Of a stretch of DNA of 64,000 bases, positions 25,393 through 35,022 are shown in pieces. Within the stretch, counting starts at the first letter, position 1. Each line of letters begins with the position of its first letter. The notes under the pieces were generated by a model, which saw only the letters and a program-made list of their open reading frames with translations, ran no database searches and had not been told where the DNA came from. Source of the DNA: Lysinibacillus timonensis (lineage in GTDB: Bacteria; Bacillota; Bacilli; Bacillales_A; Planococcaceae); assembly GCF_900291985.1 (NCBI RefSeq), contig NZ_LT985980.1:3370001-3434000 (forward strand), read 5' to 3'. The translations under genes and the position numbers were made by a program.

Positions 25393-28300
25393 ATGGCTAA
25401 CCAACCAAAGAAATACAAAAAATTTGTAGCATCTGCTGCAACAGCTACATTAGTAGCATCTGCAATCGTGCCTGTGGCATCTGCGGCAACACCTTCAGAT
25501 ATCGTAGGTAACGACCACGAACAAAATATTAAAGACTTACTAGAATTAGGATACGTATCAGGTAAAGCTGACGGTACTTTCGCTCCAAACGAAGCGGTAA
25601 CTCGCGGACAAGTAGTTTTAATGCTTGGTAAATGGGCTGAAGCTCAAGGTATCGAAGTTCCTGCTGACTACGCTACTAAAGAATACTTCACTGACTACCC
25701 ATCATACTTAACTGATGACAACAAAAAATACTACGCTTTAGTTAAAGCTGCTGGTATTTTCGAAGGTTACACTGACGGTTCTTTAAAACCAGGTCAAAAC
25801 CTTTCTCGTGTACAATTAGCAGTAGTATTAAACTCTGCTTACGAAGCTGTAACTGGTAAATCTTTAGTAGATCTTGCTGGCGACACTTCTGATGTTGTTG
25901 TAAACGACATCGACGCTGTATACGCTGATTACCAACCAGCTGTATTAGCAATGAAAAAATTAGGTATCACTGCTGTTTCTAACTTCAACCCATCTGGAAC
26001 AGTAACTCGTGGCCAATTCGCTTCATTCTTAAACGCTACAATCAAAGCTGAAGCTCCAGCTGGTGCAGAAGCAAGCGATATTAAATCATTAACAGCTACT
26101 GGTGTTAGTGAATTAACGGTTGAATTCAACGGTGTTGTAGATCCAGAAGGTGTAGAATTCAAATTAACTCGTGGTACTACTGAGTATGCAGTAAGCGATG
26201 TTGATTTCAATGAAAACAATACTGCTGCCGTTTTAACAGTAGATACTAAATTCGCAGATGGAACATATACTTTAACAGTTAACGGTATCTCTGAAGAACC
26301 TGTATCTGCATCTGTTACAACAACACGTGAAGAAGTAGCTTCGATTGAATTTAATTCAAATGTATTAGTATTAACTGGAACTGAAACAGCAACTGCTAAA
26401 GAAGCTCGTATTACTTTCTCTGCATATAACCAATATGGTGAAGATATTACGGATAATATTCCAACAAGTCGTTTTAAAGATTTGAAAATTAGTGGTATCG
26501 ATGAAGAAAGTATTTCATTCCCTGCTGGGTATAAAGGTGTTATCTCAGTAATGGTTGATGAAGATGAAGATGATGACGCAGAAGGATCTATCAGTTTCAC
26601 TTATGAAAATGGTGATGTTGAGATTGACGTTGATCACGACGTTGTTCTTTCAGACGAAATCGAGCCAGGTTCTGTAGAAATCAAAGGTGTTTATAGCCCA
26701 ACTGACGAAGAGTTAAGCACAGAAAACCTAATTGATGGTGAAGAATTCTATGTAATCTTCACTGTTAAAGATCAATTTGGTGCTGTAATTGACGCAGAGT
26801 ATGCTAATAGACAAAGCGCTGCTTCAGGCGACACAACTATACTAGAAGAAGTTCAAAGTGGTTTGCGTGTTGATGTTTCTAACAAAGACATCTTTGAATT
26901 AGTTGATACTGACGATATCGAAGCTAAGAATGTTGATGGAAAATGGTACTTTGCAATTAAAATCGATACTGACGAAGTTGATGAAGATGACATTATCGGC
27001 GGAGACAATACTGTAACTTTCCGTGCGAAAGCTACTGGTGAAGAAAGTACAACTGTAATTAAAGTTGTTGATAGCTCTGAAGTTCACAAAATTGAACTTG
27101 CAAGTCCAGATGAATTAGTTGCTGGTGATGAAGAAGTTAAAGTACCTGTATTTGCTTATGATCAAAATGGTGATGCTCTTCTTGATGCTGCTGATTTAAA
27201 TGATAAGTTACGTGAAGGCAAAATCAAAGTTGATTTTGACGAAGATGGCGTAGCAAACCCTAGTGCTTCTGATTCAACAATCTTTACTTTCGTTGAAGAA
27301 AACGGTCAACTATACTTAACATTTGATAGTGTAAGCAACACAGATGATGAAGCTATCGAAATGGATCTTGGTATCGAAGTTGATAAATCAGGTGAGGAAT
27401 CTGAAATCACTCTTAACATTGAACCAAATGCACATCCAAATTCATTAGTAGGTCTTTCAGATGAAGCTAATAAATATATCTATGAAGGTTCTACTCTTAA
27501 ATTAGAATATGATGACTTTATCATCGAAGATCAATATGGTCGAGTATATGATAAACATTCAAACAATGATCCAGCTAAATTCTGGGAAAAATACTCAGTT
27601 AGAGCAACTTCTCAAAACACAGATAATATTGAAGTAGCAACACAAGATTCAAGTTCTATTACTTTAAAAGGTAAACAAGGAACTGCATCTGTAGAATTCT
27701 TATTAACTTCTGAAGATGTTGAGAGAAATGACATCGAAGATAAATTAAATATAACAATTCGCACAGTTGACTCTGATGACTTCGATTCATACAAAGTATA
27801 CAGTGATGGAGTAGTATATGCTAATACATCTAATGATACAGCTGGAATTGAAGTATATGGTGTACTAGGAAATGGTATTGAAGTAGAATTACCGGATGAC
27901 GGAGTAGCTTACGTTGTTCTTGCTTCAGATTACCTAGAAACTAATGGGGTTGATGCATTTGTAAGTAATGATCCACGCGTTGCTAGCGAAATCACAACTA
28001 AATCTGGTACTCAAGAAATCTCTACTGGTGTAGTTGTAGTATTAAATGATGGTACACGAGTAAGCCATGCACTTACTTTAACTGATGCTCCACTTGTAGT
28101 TAAACAACTTGAATTTGAAGATGCTGAATCTTTAGCTGGTAACCTATTAACTACACTTGATGTTAAGTTAACTTCTTCTGTTGCTGCTAATAATAAATTA
28201 GATGCATCTGAAATCTTTGCTGCACTTGCAAGTCAATCTGTGTTTGATATCGAAGATCAATATGATAATGATATCTATAACAACAAAGATAATGCATCTG

Positions 28301-28560
28301 ATGCTAAGAACTTTAACAAAACAACTGGTGAGTTCTACTTCTTTGATGGAAATACTAAAGAAAAATTATTACTAACTATTTCTGATGTAAATGAATCTGG
28401 TAAAGATTCTGTTATTGAGAAAAATGGTACAAATGAAGCTGCTATTCAATTAGAAGCAGCATCTTCAGACCAAGGCTTAACTGCAGGTGATTCATTCACT
28501 TTAACAATTACAGTTGATGGTCAAGAACAAGTTCTTAAAGTTAACATTGTTAACCCATAA
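25393..28560 (+). CDS. S-layer protein precursor with three SLH domains
   Basis: Main surface-layer protein, 1055 residues. A signal peptide (residues 1-31, ending VPVASAA) directs export. Three SLH domains follow at about 35-80, 95-148 and 155-215 (SGKADGTFAPNEAVTRGQ, EGYTDGSLKPGQNLSRVQ, SNFNPSGTVTRGQFA) and anchor it to the secondary cell wall polymer. The rest (about 220-1055) is an acidic, threonine-rich, beta-strand region of Ig-like repeats that forms the lattice. There are no cysteines. Codon choice in the first 700 bases is highly uniform, as expected for an abundant protein. The start has AGAGGAGGAAA upstream. Synthesis genes for a wall polymer lie directly upstream. Confidence 0.93.
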   Translation: MANQPKKYKKFVASAATATLVASAIVPVASAATPSDIVGNDHEQNIKDLLELGYVSGKADGTFAPNEAVTRGQVVLMLGKWAEAQGIEVPADYATKEYFTDYPSYLTDDNKKYYALVKAAGIFEGYTDGSLKPGQNLSRVQLAVVLNSAYEAVTGKSLVDLAGDTSDVVVNDIDAVYADYQPAVLAMKKLGITAVSNFNPSGTVTRGQFASFLNATIKAEAPAGAEASDIKSLTATGVSELTVEFNGVVDPEGVEFKLTRGTTEYAVSDVDFNENNTAAVLTVDTKFADGTYTLTVNGISEEPVSASVTTTREEVASIEFNSNVLVLTGTETATAKEARITFSAYNQYGEDITDNIPTSRFKDLKISGIDEESISFPAGYKGVISVMVDEDEDDDAEGSISFTYENGDVEIDVDHDVVLSDEIEPGSVEIKGVYSPTDEELSTENLIDGEEFYVIFTVKDQFGAVIDAEYANRQSAASGDTTILEEVQSGLRVDVSNKDIFELVDTDDIEAKNVDGKWYFAIKIDTDEVDEDDIIGGDNTVTFRAKATGEESTTVIKVVDSSEVHKIELASPDELVAGDEEVKVPVFAYDQNGDALLDAADLNDKLREGKIKVDFDEDGVANPSASDSTIFTFVEENGQLYLTFDSVSNTDDEAIEMDLGIEVDKSGEESEITLNIEPNAHPNSLVGLSDEANKYIYEGSTLKLEYDDFIIEDQYGRVYDKHSNNDPAKFWEKYSVRATSQNTDNIEVATQDSSSITLKGKQGTASVEFLLTSEDVERNDIEDKLNITIRTVDSDDFDSYKVYSDGVVYANTSNDTAGIEVYGVLGNGIEVELPDDGVAYVVLASDYLETNGVDAFVSNDPRVASEITTKSGTQEISTGVVVVLNDGTRVSHALTLTDAPLVVKQLEFEDAESLAGNLLTTLDVKLTSSVAANNKLDASEIFAALASQSVFDIEDQYDNDIYNNKDNASDAKNFNKTTGEFYFFDGNTKEKLLLTISDVNESGKDSVIEKNGTNEAAIQLEAASSDQGLTAGDSFTLTITVDGQEQVLKVNIVNP

Positions 28561-28576
28561 ACTTAATTTGTAAATT

Positions 28577-28611
28577 AAAACTCTATGGATTATTCCATAG
28601 AGTTTTTTTTA
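28577..28611 (+). terminator. Intrinsic terminator of the S-layer gene
   Basis: AAACTCTATGG pairs with CCATAGAGTTT around ATTATT, followed by eight T residues in total. Confidence 0.93.
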
Positions 28612-28677
28612 CTGGTTCTTTGTCAAATAACGTTGGTGAAGAATATTAGTCGATTATTACCACGCTCTTAACCAGCC

Positions 28678-28876
28678 TTAGGCTGTTTGGGAGCTTGGTT
28701 GTTTTTGTTCTGTTGTTTTGAGTTTGAAGTGTAGAATAATTCGCTTTTTATAATTCATAAAATTTCTATATCCATAAGCTACGCGATTTAATACTTTAAT
28801 TTTATTGTTAATCCCTTCAATTTTGCCGTTGTTATAAGGATAATTAAAACTGTTATGTATGTACGGAAGATGCTCC
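28678..28876 (-). pseudogene. 3' fragment of an ISL3-family transposase, cut off by IS66
   Basis: On the minus strand, from 28868 to the TAA at 28678, the frame reads LPYIHNSFNYPYNNGKIEGI, then NNKIKVLNRVAYGYRNF, the conserved C-terminus of ISL3 transposases including the catalytic-region motif N-G-x-I-E-G-I-N. The 5' part of the same gene lies at 31233-32355. The 8 bases next to the insertion (28869-28876, GATGCTCC) are the target duplication. Removing the insertion and one copy of the duplication restores one uninterrupted 437-codon frame. Confidence 0.9.
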
Positions 28877-28960
28877 GTAAGCCCGTAATCAAATAACGCA
28901 TTTTTTCAGATCGCACCTCTCGGTATTATAAAGGTATCAATTACAAGGGAGGTGCTTTTT

Positions 28961-29155
28961 ATGTCTACCGACAAAGTATCAATCGTTCCAGTCAAATTGG
29001 AATCCACTTCAACTTCTTCAACTTATGCAGGTCGTAAACCTGCAAAACCAATTTGCGTTATTCAAGCAAATCATATAAAAGTCTCCTTCTACCCTGATGT
29101 TAAGAACTATGTGATCCAAACGGTTATTAGGGAGTTGCGCCAACATGATTCATGA
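28961..29155 (+). CDS. tnpA: IS66-family accessory protein TnpA (short form)
   Basis: First gene of the IS66 element, 64 residues. The N-terminal part is low-complexity (VKLESTSTSSTYAGRKPAKP) and the end, CVIQANHIKVSFYPDVKNYVI, has the IS66 accessory-protein pattern. It is shorter than typical TnpA proteins, which carry a helix-turn-helix. The ATG at 28961 has AAGGGAGGTG upstream. It overlaps tnpB by 11 bases, indicating translational coupling. It is needed together with TnpB in studied IS66 elements; the exact role is not clear. Confidence 0.75.
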   Translation: MSTDKVSIVPVKLESTSTSSTYAGRKPAKPICVIQANHIKVSFYPDVKNYVIQTVIRELRQHDS

Positions 29156-29498
29156 TTTTACTAAGGTGAAAAATATTTATATCATTTGTGGCCGTACAGA
29201 TATGAGAAAAGGAATAGATGGATTAGCAACACTTGTACAGGATACCTTTCAACTTGATCCATATAGTGATGCAGTATTTCTTTTCTCTGGATGGAGTCGT
29301 GATCGCTATAAATGTTTATATTTTGATGGTGATGGATTTGCTTTACTATATAAACGTATTGATAACGGGAAGCTACAGTGGCCAAAAAACGAAGCTGAAG
29401 TTCAGAACTTAACACAACAAGAATTACGCTGGTTGCTAGAAGGTCTATCCATAGCCCAACCGAAAGCAATTACTAAATCTTCAAAAGGTGTCTTTTAG
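29145..29498 (+). CDS. tnpB: IS66-family accessory protein TnpB
   Basis: The 117-residue IS66 Orf2 protein, a different family from the IS605 nuclease also called TnpB. Family marks: YIICGRTDMRKGIDGLATLV, FLFSGWSRDRYKCLYFDGDG, ALLYKRIDNGKLQWP and the C-terminal ELRWLLEGLSI. It overlaps the end of tnpA and precedes tnpC by 61 bases. It is full length and intact, so the element may still be active. Confidence 0.92.
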   Translation: MIHDFTKVKNIYIICGRTDMRKGIDGLATLVQDTFQLDPYSDAVFLFSGWSRDRYKCLYFDGDGFALLYKRIDNGKLQWPKNEAEVQNLTQQELRWLLEGLSIAQPKAITKSSKGVF

Positions 29499-29559
29499 AC
29501 ACTATATTTCAGATGGTATAATCAACATAGATAAACTGTACTGAAATGTGGTGAATGCG

Positions 29560-31137
29560 ATGAGTAATAAAAATTCAACTGATAAATTAATAGCATTATT
29601 AGAAGATCAAGTAGCTTTTATGAGACAACAAAATGAAGAGCTATCAAAAAAGTTAGATCAATCTATAGCCCAAAACAAATACTTATCAGAACAAATTCAC
29701 CATTTAACAAAAGCATTATATGGATCAAAGTCAGAAAAATCAAAGTATCAAGCTCCAGATGGACAATGTTCTTTATTCGAAGTTGATCCGTCTTTTAGCG
29801 AATCTGAGCACACAGAAGAACAAAGCACGGAGACTGTCAGCTATACAGTTGTACGTAAAATCAAAAGCAAAAAACGCAATGATTCATTTAAGGAAAATGT
29901 AGAAATTGAAGAAGTTCACCATCATCCTTCGGATCTTCAATGCAGCTGTTGTCACGAGAATATGCATGAAATCGGTAGCAATATTGTTCGTGAAGAAGCC
30001 AAATATATTCCAGCGAAGATGGTTCGTGTTCAGCATATAGAGCATGCATATGAGTGCAAACATTGTAAAACAGATATAGCTGAAAAAGCACAAATTAAAC
30101 GTGGTAAAGCGCCGATGGCGGTTATTCCCCGCAGTATTGCAGGACCAACTGTGTTAGCCAAATTAGTTTATGATAAGTTCATTCAATTTCTACCATTATA
30201 TCGTCAAGTGAAAGAATGGGTGCGCTCAGGGTTACTAACGAATGATAAAAATCTGTCCAACTGGGTAATTCGTGTATCAGAAGAATGGCTGTTACCAATC
30301 TACAACAAGTTGAAAAAAGTGCTCCTTACAAAGTCAATTCTTCATATTGATGAAACCTACGCTCAGGTCATAAATAGATCCGATGGGAAACCCGCTCAAT
30401 CTAATGCATATAACTGGGTATTCAAAACTGTACCTTCACAAGGACCAGTCATTGTCCTTTTCCAAAGCGCATTAACCAGAGCACGTATGGTGTTGGAAGA
30501 ATTCACAACAAACTTTAGAGGAACCATCATTTGTGATGGATATTCAGCTTACGATAAATTACCGAATATCACATTCGCTAACTGTTGGGCTCATGTTCGA
30601 CGTTACTGGTTAAAGGCAGATAGTAAGAATGGTCGCATTGGGGTTAGTTATTGTGATCAGCTGTATGAGCTTGAGCGTCAGTTTAGGAATTGTTCACCAG
30701 GGAAACGACGAAAATTACGTAAGAAATATTCAAAACCTATAGTTGAGGAATTTATAAAATGGGTTGAAGAATCGCCGTTCTATGGGAAGAATGCATTAGC
30801 GAAAGCAGCAGAGTATACGTTGAATCGTGTAGAGGAATTAAAAGCATTTCTTTGGGATGGTAGAATTGAAATAGATAATAACTCAGCTGAAAATGCAATA
30901 CGTCCAACTGTAGTAGGGAGAGAAAATTGGCTTTTCTCTGTTAGTGAAGCTGGTGCAAAAGCGAATGCAATTTGTTTAAGTTTAGCGGAAACTGCAAAAG
31001 CCAACGGGATTGATTTTTATCAATACCTCGTGAAATTACTAACGGATCTTCCAAACTTACCGATTCATCAGCAACCGGAAATTTTACATAACTACATGCC
31101 TTGGTCAAAATTGAATCAAGTAACATGTAAAAAATAA
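29560..31137 (+). CDS. tnpC: IS66-family DDE transposase TnpC
   Basis: Catalytic protein of the IS66 element, 525 residues from the ATG at 29560 (a GTG at 29548 is an alternative). Order of domains: N-terminal coiled coil (about 10-55), a CxxC-type zinc finger (CSCCHENMHEIG near 128), a central region, and the DDE catalytic core with Asp in LHIDETYAQV (about 263), Asp in ICDGYSAYDKL (about 325) and Glu in NNSAENAIRPTVVGRENWLF (about 443). The ORF has no disruptions. An inverted repeat (ATAACCTTC/GAAGGTTAT) just behind it may end the transcript. Confidence 0.93.
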   Translation: MSNKNSTDKLIALLEDQVAFMRQQNEELSKKLDQSIAQNKYLSEQIHHLTKALYGSKSEKSKYQAPDGQCSLFEVDPSFSESEHTEEQSTETVSYTVVRKIKSKKRNDSFKENVEIEEVHHHPSDLQCSCCHENMHEIGSNIVREEAKYIPAKMVRVQHIEHAYECKHCKTDIAEKAQIKRGKAPMAVIPRSIAGPTVLAKLVYDKFIQFLPLYRQVKEWVRSGLLTNDKNLSNWVIRVSEEWLLPIYNKLKKVLLTKSILHIDETYAQVINRSDGKPAQSNAYNWVFKTVPSQGPVIVLFQSALTRARMVLEEFTTNFRGTIICDGYSAYDKLPNITFANCWAHVRRYWLKADSKNGRIGVSYCDQLYELERQFRNCSPGKRRKLRKKYSKPIVEEFIKWVEESPFYGKNALAKAAEYTLNRVEELKAFLWDGRIEIDNNSAENAIRPTVVGRENWLFSVSEAGAKANAICLSLAETAKANGIDFYQYLVKLLTDLPNLPIHQQPEILHNYMPWSKLNQVTCKK

Positions 31138-31188
31138 TAACCTTCTATCCCAAAAAGTAACGGATTGAAGGTTATTCGTCGTGCGTAC

Positions 31189-32355
31189 CTAAGGTACGCC
31201 ATTTTTATTTCTATTTTTTATTTCGGGCTTACGATGCTCCTTCAACGTTTTTATACTTGTCTTCATATAGCTAGAGATTAACGGATGAACAGGATCTTTT
31301 AAACAAGATTCTAACATTTTAAAGTCCTTTTCTTCCATTGCTTTTAAAAGGGCTTGATAGAGCTCATAATTCGCTTTTAGTACTGGATCATACGTTAAAA
31401 TCTCCTCGACGATGCTTGTTTCGAGACGTTGTCCGAATAGCGAGTAATATTTGTATTCCAAGCTAGAGAGAGCCGATTTCTTTTTGAGTATTAGCTTCCA
31501 GTAACGCTTCAGTCGACGGTACTTTTTCATGTCTTCGTTATCAGAAGTTCTTAGTTGATTCATCACACTGGTTCCGCACTTATTCATCGATCGATTGATT
31601 AATTGAACTAAGTGAAACCGGTCAATAATTATTTTCGCTTTTGGAAACAGTTCTTTTATGACGCTTACATAACCTGCATTCATATCAATCGTTACCGTTT
31701 CCACATTTCGTCGGTCAGTTAGGCTGTAATTCGCAATGAAATGATTTTTTATTGCGAAGTTATCGCGACGATTAAGAATGTCCAAAATATCACCATTCAA
31801 CACATTGATATATTCAAAAGCCATCACCCCTTTTGCGTATTTAAATTCGTCAAAAGAAAGATGCTTTGGAAGCTTAGTGTGATGGGGTTTAAACTGTATT
31901 GCAGCTTCATCAATGACTCGTTGAACCGTTGTAGGTGAAATCGAACAATCTTTAGCGATAGATTTTAAGGATTGCGCTTCTGCCGATTTAACCATGACTT
32001 GAACTTTAACATTCTTAGAAATATAACAATTACGCTCAACGATTGGTGTTTTAGCAGTAAAGCTAGTGTTACATTCTTTACACATAAAGCGTTGCTTTCT
32101 TAGGAGTAAGTACGTTGGATTTACCCCGGTAAGAGGTAATGTAATTCGCGATAATTGAGTTCCGTTCTTAAAAACTGAAAAGTTTTTGTTTTCAATATCA
32201 CATTTCGGGCAGTGCGTAGGGTTATAGGATAATGTTCCAGTAATGTATTTACAAGCTGTTCCTTTATAAGTCCCTTGTTTTACACAATCTTCATCGAATG
32301 TAATATTCAAGTCTTGAATATCAATTAAGGATTTAATACTATTAGAATACGACAA
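31189..32355 (-). pseudogene. 5' fragment of an ISL3-family transposase, interrupted by IS66
   Basis: The minus-strand frame from the TTG at 32355 (13 bases or less after GGAGGG) encodes the N-terminal zinc ribbon (HCPKCDIENKN; MCKECNTSF), helix-turn-helix (SLKSIAKDCSISPTTVQRVI) and most of the DDE core (LSFDEFKYAKG; VTIDMNAGYVSVIKELFPKA; IIDRFHLVQLIN) of an ISL3 transposase. After residue pair EH (at 31233) it runs into the IS66 end and stops at 31189. The missing C-terminus is at 28678-28868. I could not identify convincing ISL3 terminal repeats, so the outer borders of this older element are not given. Confidence 0.9.
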
Positions 32356-32932
32356 GTGAATTCCCTCCTGAATGATGGTTTTGGTCGACTTTAATTCTAC
32401 AGGGAACCTCACTTGTTTTCTATTATTAAAAGAAAATAACGCTAGTGAATTCCATCACCTTCTCCAACTTTCGGGAGAAGGTGATTTTCATTCAATAACG
32501 ATATAAATTGTATAACCAATTTAACTAGCAGTGTAATTTCTATGGGAATTCTATGCTGGCTTATATATACAAAAGTAAGTTATTATCAATTTCTGTTGAC
32601 TTGAATGTCAAGGAATAGCAGTGATGAGTTACATTCCAAACCAACTTCAATATAAAATAACATTTGTAAAGTAATAATATGATAAAAGTTACCACATATA
32701 TAATAATTTATTGTTAAAATCACAATTCTGTAGTTAAATGCACAAACGATTTTGAATTAGAATGGACTACATACGTGACTGTATTTATTAACAAAAATTA
32801 TAAGATAAGGAAAAATGATACAGTTCGTGATATTTATAGATTAATCACTTTATATTTGGTAGGGAAAAATACTATTATTTAATGTATAATAGAACAGGAT
32901 ATAATAAGAAGTAAATAAAAGGATTGAAGAGT
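32356..32932. other. Gene-free, AT-rich stretch before the polysaccharide locus
   Basis: No supported gene. A palindrome at about 32459-32484 (ACCTTCTCC/GGAGAAGGT) may belong to the right side of the ISL3 element. TATAAT at 32885-32890 is a good -10 box for the following gene, but I see no matching -35 at normal spacing. The rest shows nothing. Confidence 0.45.
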
Positions 32933-33427
32933 ATGAAATTAAGAGAATCTACTAGAAGATACATATTATTAGGTATGATTACATTTGTTATTTTAGGAGT
33001 TTTTGTAGCTAAAGTTTTAGCGAGTGGACAAGATGAACAATTTGCAAAAGAAGATTTATTATATCAACAAGCCATGCAACTATCTATTAATGGGGACTAT
33101 CAAAATGCATCGATATATATTAATGAACTTTTAAAAACACAATCAGATTCTGAAGATGCAAATTATTTAGGTGGTTTAATTGCAGCTAATTTAGGTGAAA
33201 TACAACAAGCAGCAATTCTGCTTCAAAAAACTATAGACCTTAACCCTCATAGAGTGGAAGATCCAATGTTTATGTTACAACTTGGGGAAATGTTCTATCG
33301 CGCTGAACGTTACGAGGATGCTAAAATAGTTTTAACAAAATGTCAAGAAGCAGGCTGGGCACCTGAAGAAATGCCGAATTATCAAACAAAAGTGGCAGAA
33401 TTACTCAGCTCTATAGAAAATATGTAA
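32933..33427 (+). CDS. Membrane-anchored TPR protein
   Basis: A 164-residue protein with an N-terminal membrane helix (YILLGMITFVILGVFVAKVLA, about residues 10-30) and three TPR-like repeats outside it (DLLYQQAMQLSINGDYQNAS; NYLGGLIAANLGEIQQAAIL; MLQLGEMFYRAERYEDAKIV). I chose the ATG at 32933, nine bases after AAAGGA; the TTG at 32924 touches that site. It is the first gene of the polysaccharide locus, 18 bases before an O-antigen-ligase-type membrane protein. TPR domains often accompany or are fused to such ligases, so a partner role is likely but inferred. Confidence 0.75.
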   Translation: MKLRESTRRYILLGMITFVILGVFVAKVLASGQDEQFAKEDLLYQQAMQLSINGDYQNASIYINELLKTQSDSEDANYLGGLIAANLGEIQQAAILLQKTIDLNPHRVEDPMFMLQLGEMFYRAERYEDAKIVLTKCQEAGWAPEEMPNYQTKVAELLSSIENM

Positions 33428-33445
33428 TAAGGTAGGTATACATAA

Positions 33446-35020
33446 ATGACCTCATTTTATGGTGAATATCGTGACAAAAATATTATAAGTGATGAAGAAG
33501 AAAATCGCGTATCACGTGCAAATGTTGATAAGTGGATATTTAGATTATTTTTAGTACTCATTGGGTTTATGCCTTTAATTGTACTGGGACATGTTGAAGA
33601 GGTTGTTAGTCCTGTAATAACAGATAATTCACTTATGGCTTCAGGTATTAAGGGCGATCTATTTACTCATTATAAATCTATAACTATTTTAACAATAACA
33701 ATTATCATCGTACTTCTATTCGTATTTAAAACTCTCTATATGAATGGAACATTAAAAAAAACTAAGTTAAATTATATTTTAGGAGTTTTTGTAATTGCAA
33801 TAATTGTTTCTACTATCTTCTCTCCTAATATAACGATCGCTTTGGATGGGCAATACAACCGTTCTGATGGTGGAATTATGTGGTTATGTTATATAGCGCT
33901 AATGTTTGTTGCTATGAATATTAACTATCCTCAGAAAGCAGTTAATTATGTAATTTTTTCATTAATGCCGTTTATCTATATTAACTTGTATATTATTACA
34001 ATGAATTTCTATGGAAATGATTTAATGCAAAATCAGTGGATGCAAAATTTAGTTTCAATTTTCTTGCAAGATGATGCAAAAATCGGCGAAAGTTCACAAA
34101 TTGTAGGTACGCTTAACCAGTGGAACTATATGAGTGGCATGTTCGCGATAATGACAGTTATATTTTTAACTTGGGCAATTATTGAAACGTCGTGGGTTCG
34201 AAGTATTATTGGATTACTTACTGCGCTAGTCTCATTAGGGATAACTCTTATGTCTATTTCAACAAGTGGGTTTCTAACAATACTTGTAATGTTAATACTG
34301 TTGATTTGGATGACTTTTAAAGTGGATAAGAAGGGGAAAGGTACAATTATAGTTGTACTATTTTTAGTACTATCTGCACCTATTCTACATGTATTATCAA
34401 AGGAAAATTCAAATGTATGGGTACAATCAATTGGATACCTTACCCAAAACAATCCTTACGAAAAAGAACAGCCAGTATCATCAGTATCATTTAAAAAAGT
34501 AGACTTACATTTCACTCTTATGAATAAAGTATATGCGGCTGATAATTCATTTGTATTGCCAGTACTACCGGATCGATCATTATCTGCAGGGTCTGGTCGT
34601 ATATATATTTGGGATAAGACAATCGATTTAATTAAGAAACGCCCGGCTCTTGGTTATGGTTTAGATTCATTAATGTATAATTTTCCTCACTTTAGCATAG
34701 ATGCACGTGCAGGAATGGCGGATGAAAACGTAATTGTTGATAAACCACACAATACTTATATTGGTATTTTATATGGAACAGGGGTTATTGGATTTATAGG
34801 ACTTATTGGAGTTCTTTTTGCTGTTGGAATAACAATTCTTAAAAATCTAATAGGTAAAGTGCAACTTCAATATTACGTTTTTGCTTTTGCTTCGCTCGCA
34901 TATTTTATACAATCGATGTTTAATGATTCATTACAAGGAATATCCGCTGTCATTTGGATATTTATTGGAATAATGTTTGCAATGAATTTGTATGAAACCG
35001 ATAAGAAGGAGATTAATTAA
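33446..35020 (+). CDS. O-antigen ligase/polymerase family membrane protein (Wzy_C)
   Basis: A 524-residue protein with about ten membrane helices and the O-antigen ligase (Wzy_C) signature: a large outer loop with SGRIYIWDKTIDLIKKRPAL, then GYGLDSLMYNFPHFS and DKPHNTYIGILYGTGVIGF (about residues 385-460). The Arg and His in this region are typical of WaaL/Wzy/PglL-type enzymes that transfer lipid-linked glycans. Since an EpsG-type polymerase occurs later in the locus, this one may be the ligase that attaches the finished chain, perhaps to a protein or the wall; that is inference. It overlaps nothing and is followed after two bases by the Wzz-like gene. Confidence 0.8.
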   Translation: MTSFYGEYRDKNIISDEEENRVSRANVDKWIFRLFLVLIGFMPLIVLGHVEEVVSPVITDNSLMASGIKGDLFTHYKSITILTITIIIVLLFVFKTLYMNGTLKKTKLNYILGVFVIAIIVSTIFSPNITIALDGQYNRSDGGIMWLCYIALMFVAMNINYPQKAVNYVIFSLMPFIYINLYIITMNFYGNDLMQNQWMQNLVSIFLQDDAKIGESSQIVGTLNQWNYMSGMFAIMTVIFLTWAIIETSWVRSIIGLLTALVSLGITLMSISTSGFLTILVMLILLIWMTFKVDKKGKGTIIVVLFLVLSAPILHVLSKENSNVWVQSIGYLTQNNPYEKEQPVSSVSFKKVDLHFTLMNKVYAADNSFVLPVLPDRSLSAGSGRIYIWDKTIDLIKKRPALGYGLDSLMYNFPHFSIDARAGMADENVIVDKPHNTYIGILYGTGVIGFIGLIGVLFAVGITILKNLIGKVQLQYYVFAFASLAYFIQSMFNDSLQGISAVIWIFIGIMFAMNLYETDKKEIN

Positions 35021-35022
35021 TA

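Larger units (their letters stand above)
28877..31232 (+). mobile_element. Complete IS66-family insertion sequence
   Basis: A 2356-bp element whose ends both begin GTAAGCCCG reading inwards (28877 onwards, and the reverse complement from 31232). This agrees with the IS66-type GTAAGC terminus. It is flanked by 8-bp direct repeats GATGCTCC (28869-28876 and 31233-31240), the usual duplication size. It carries the three standard genes tnpA, tnpB and tnpC, all open. It sits inside an ISL3-type transposase gene. Confidence 0.95.

Noticed and set aside
28600-32480. Terminal inverted repeats of the ISL3 element
   Set aside because: AAATAACG-type similarity on the two sides is in direct, not inverted, orientation, so the borders could not be supported.
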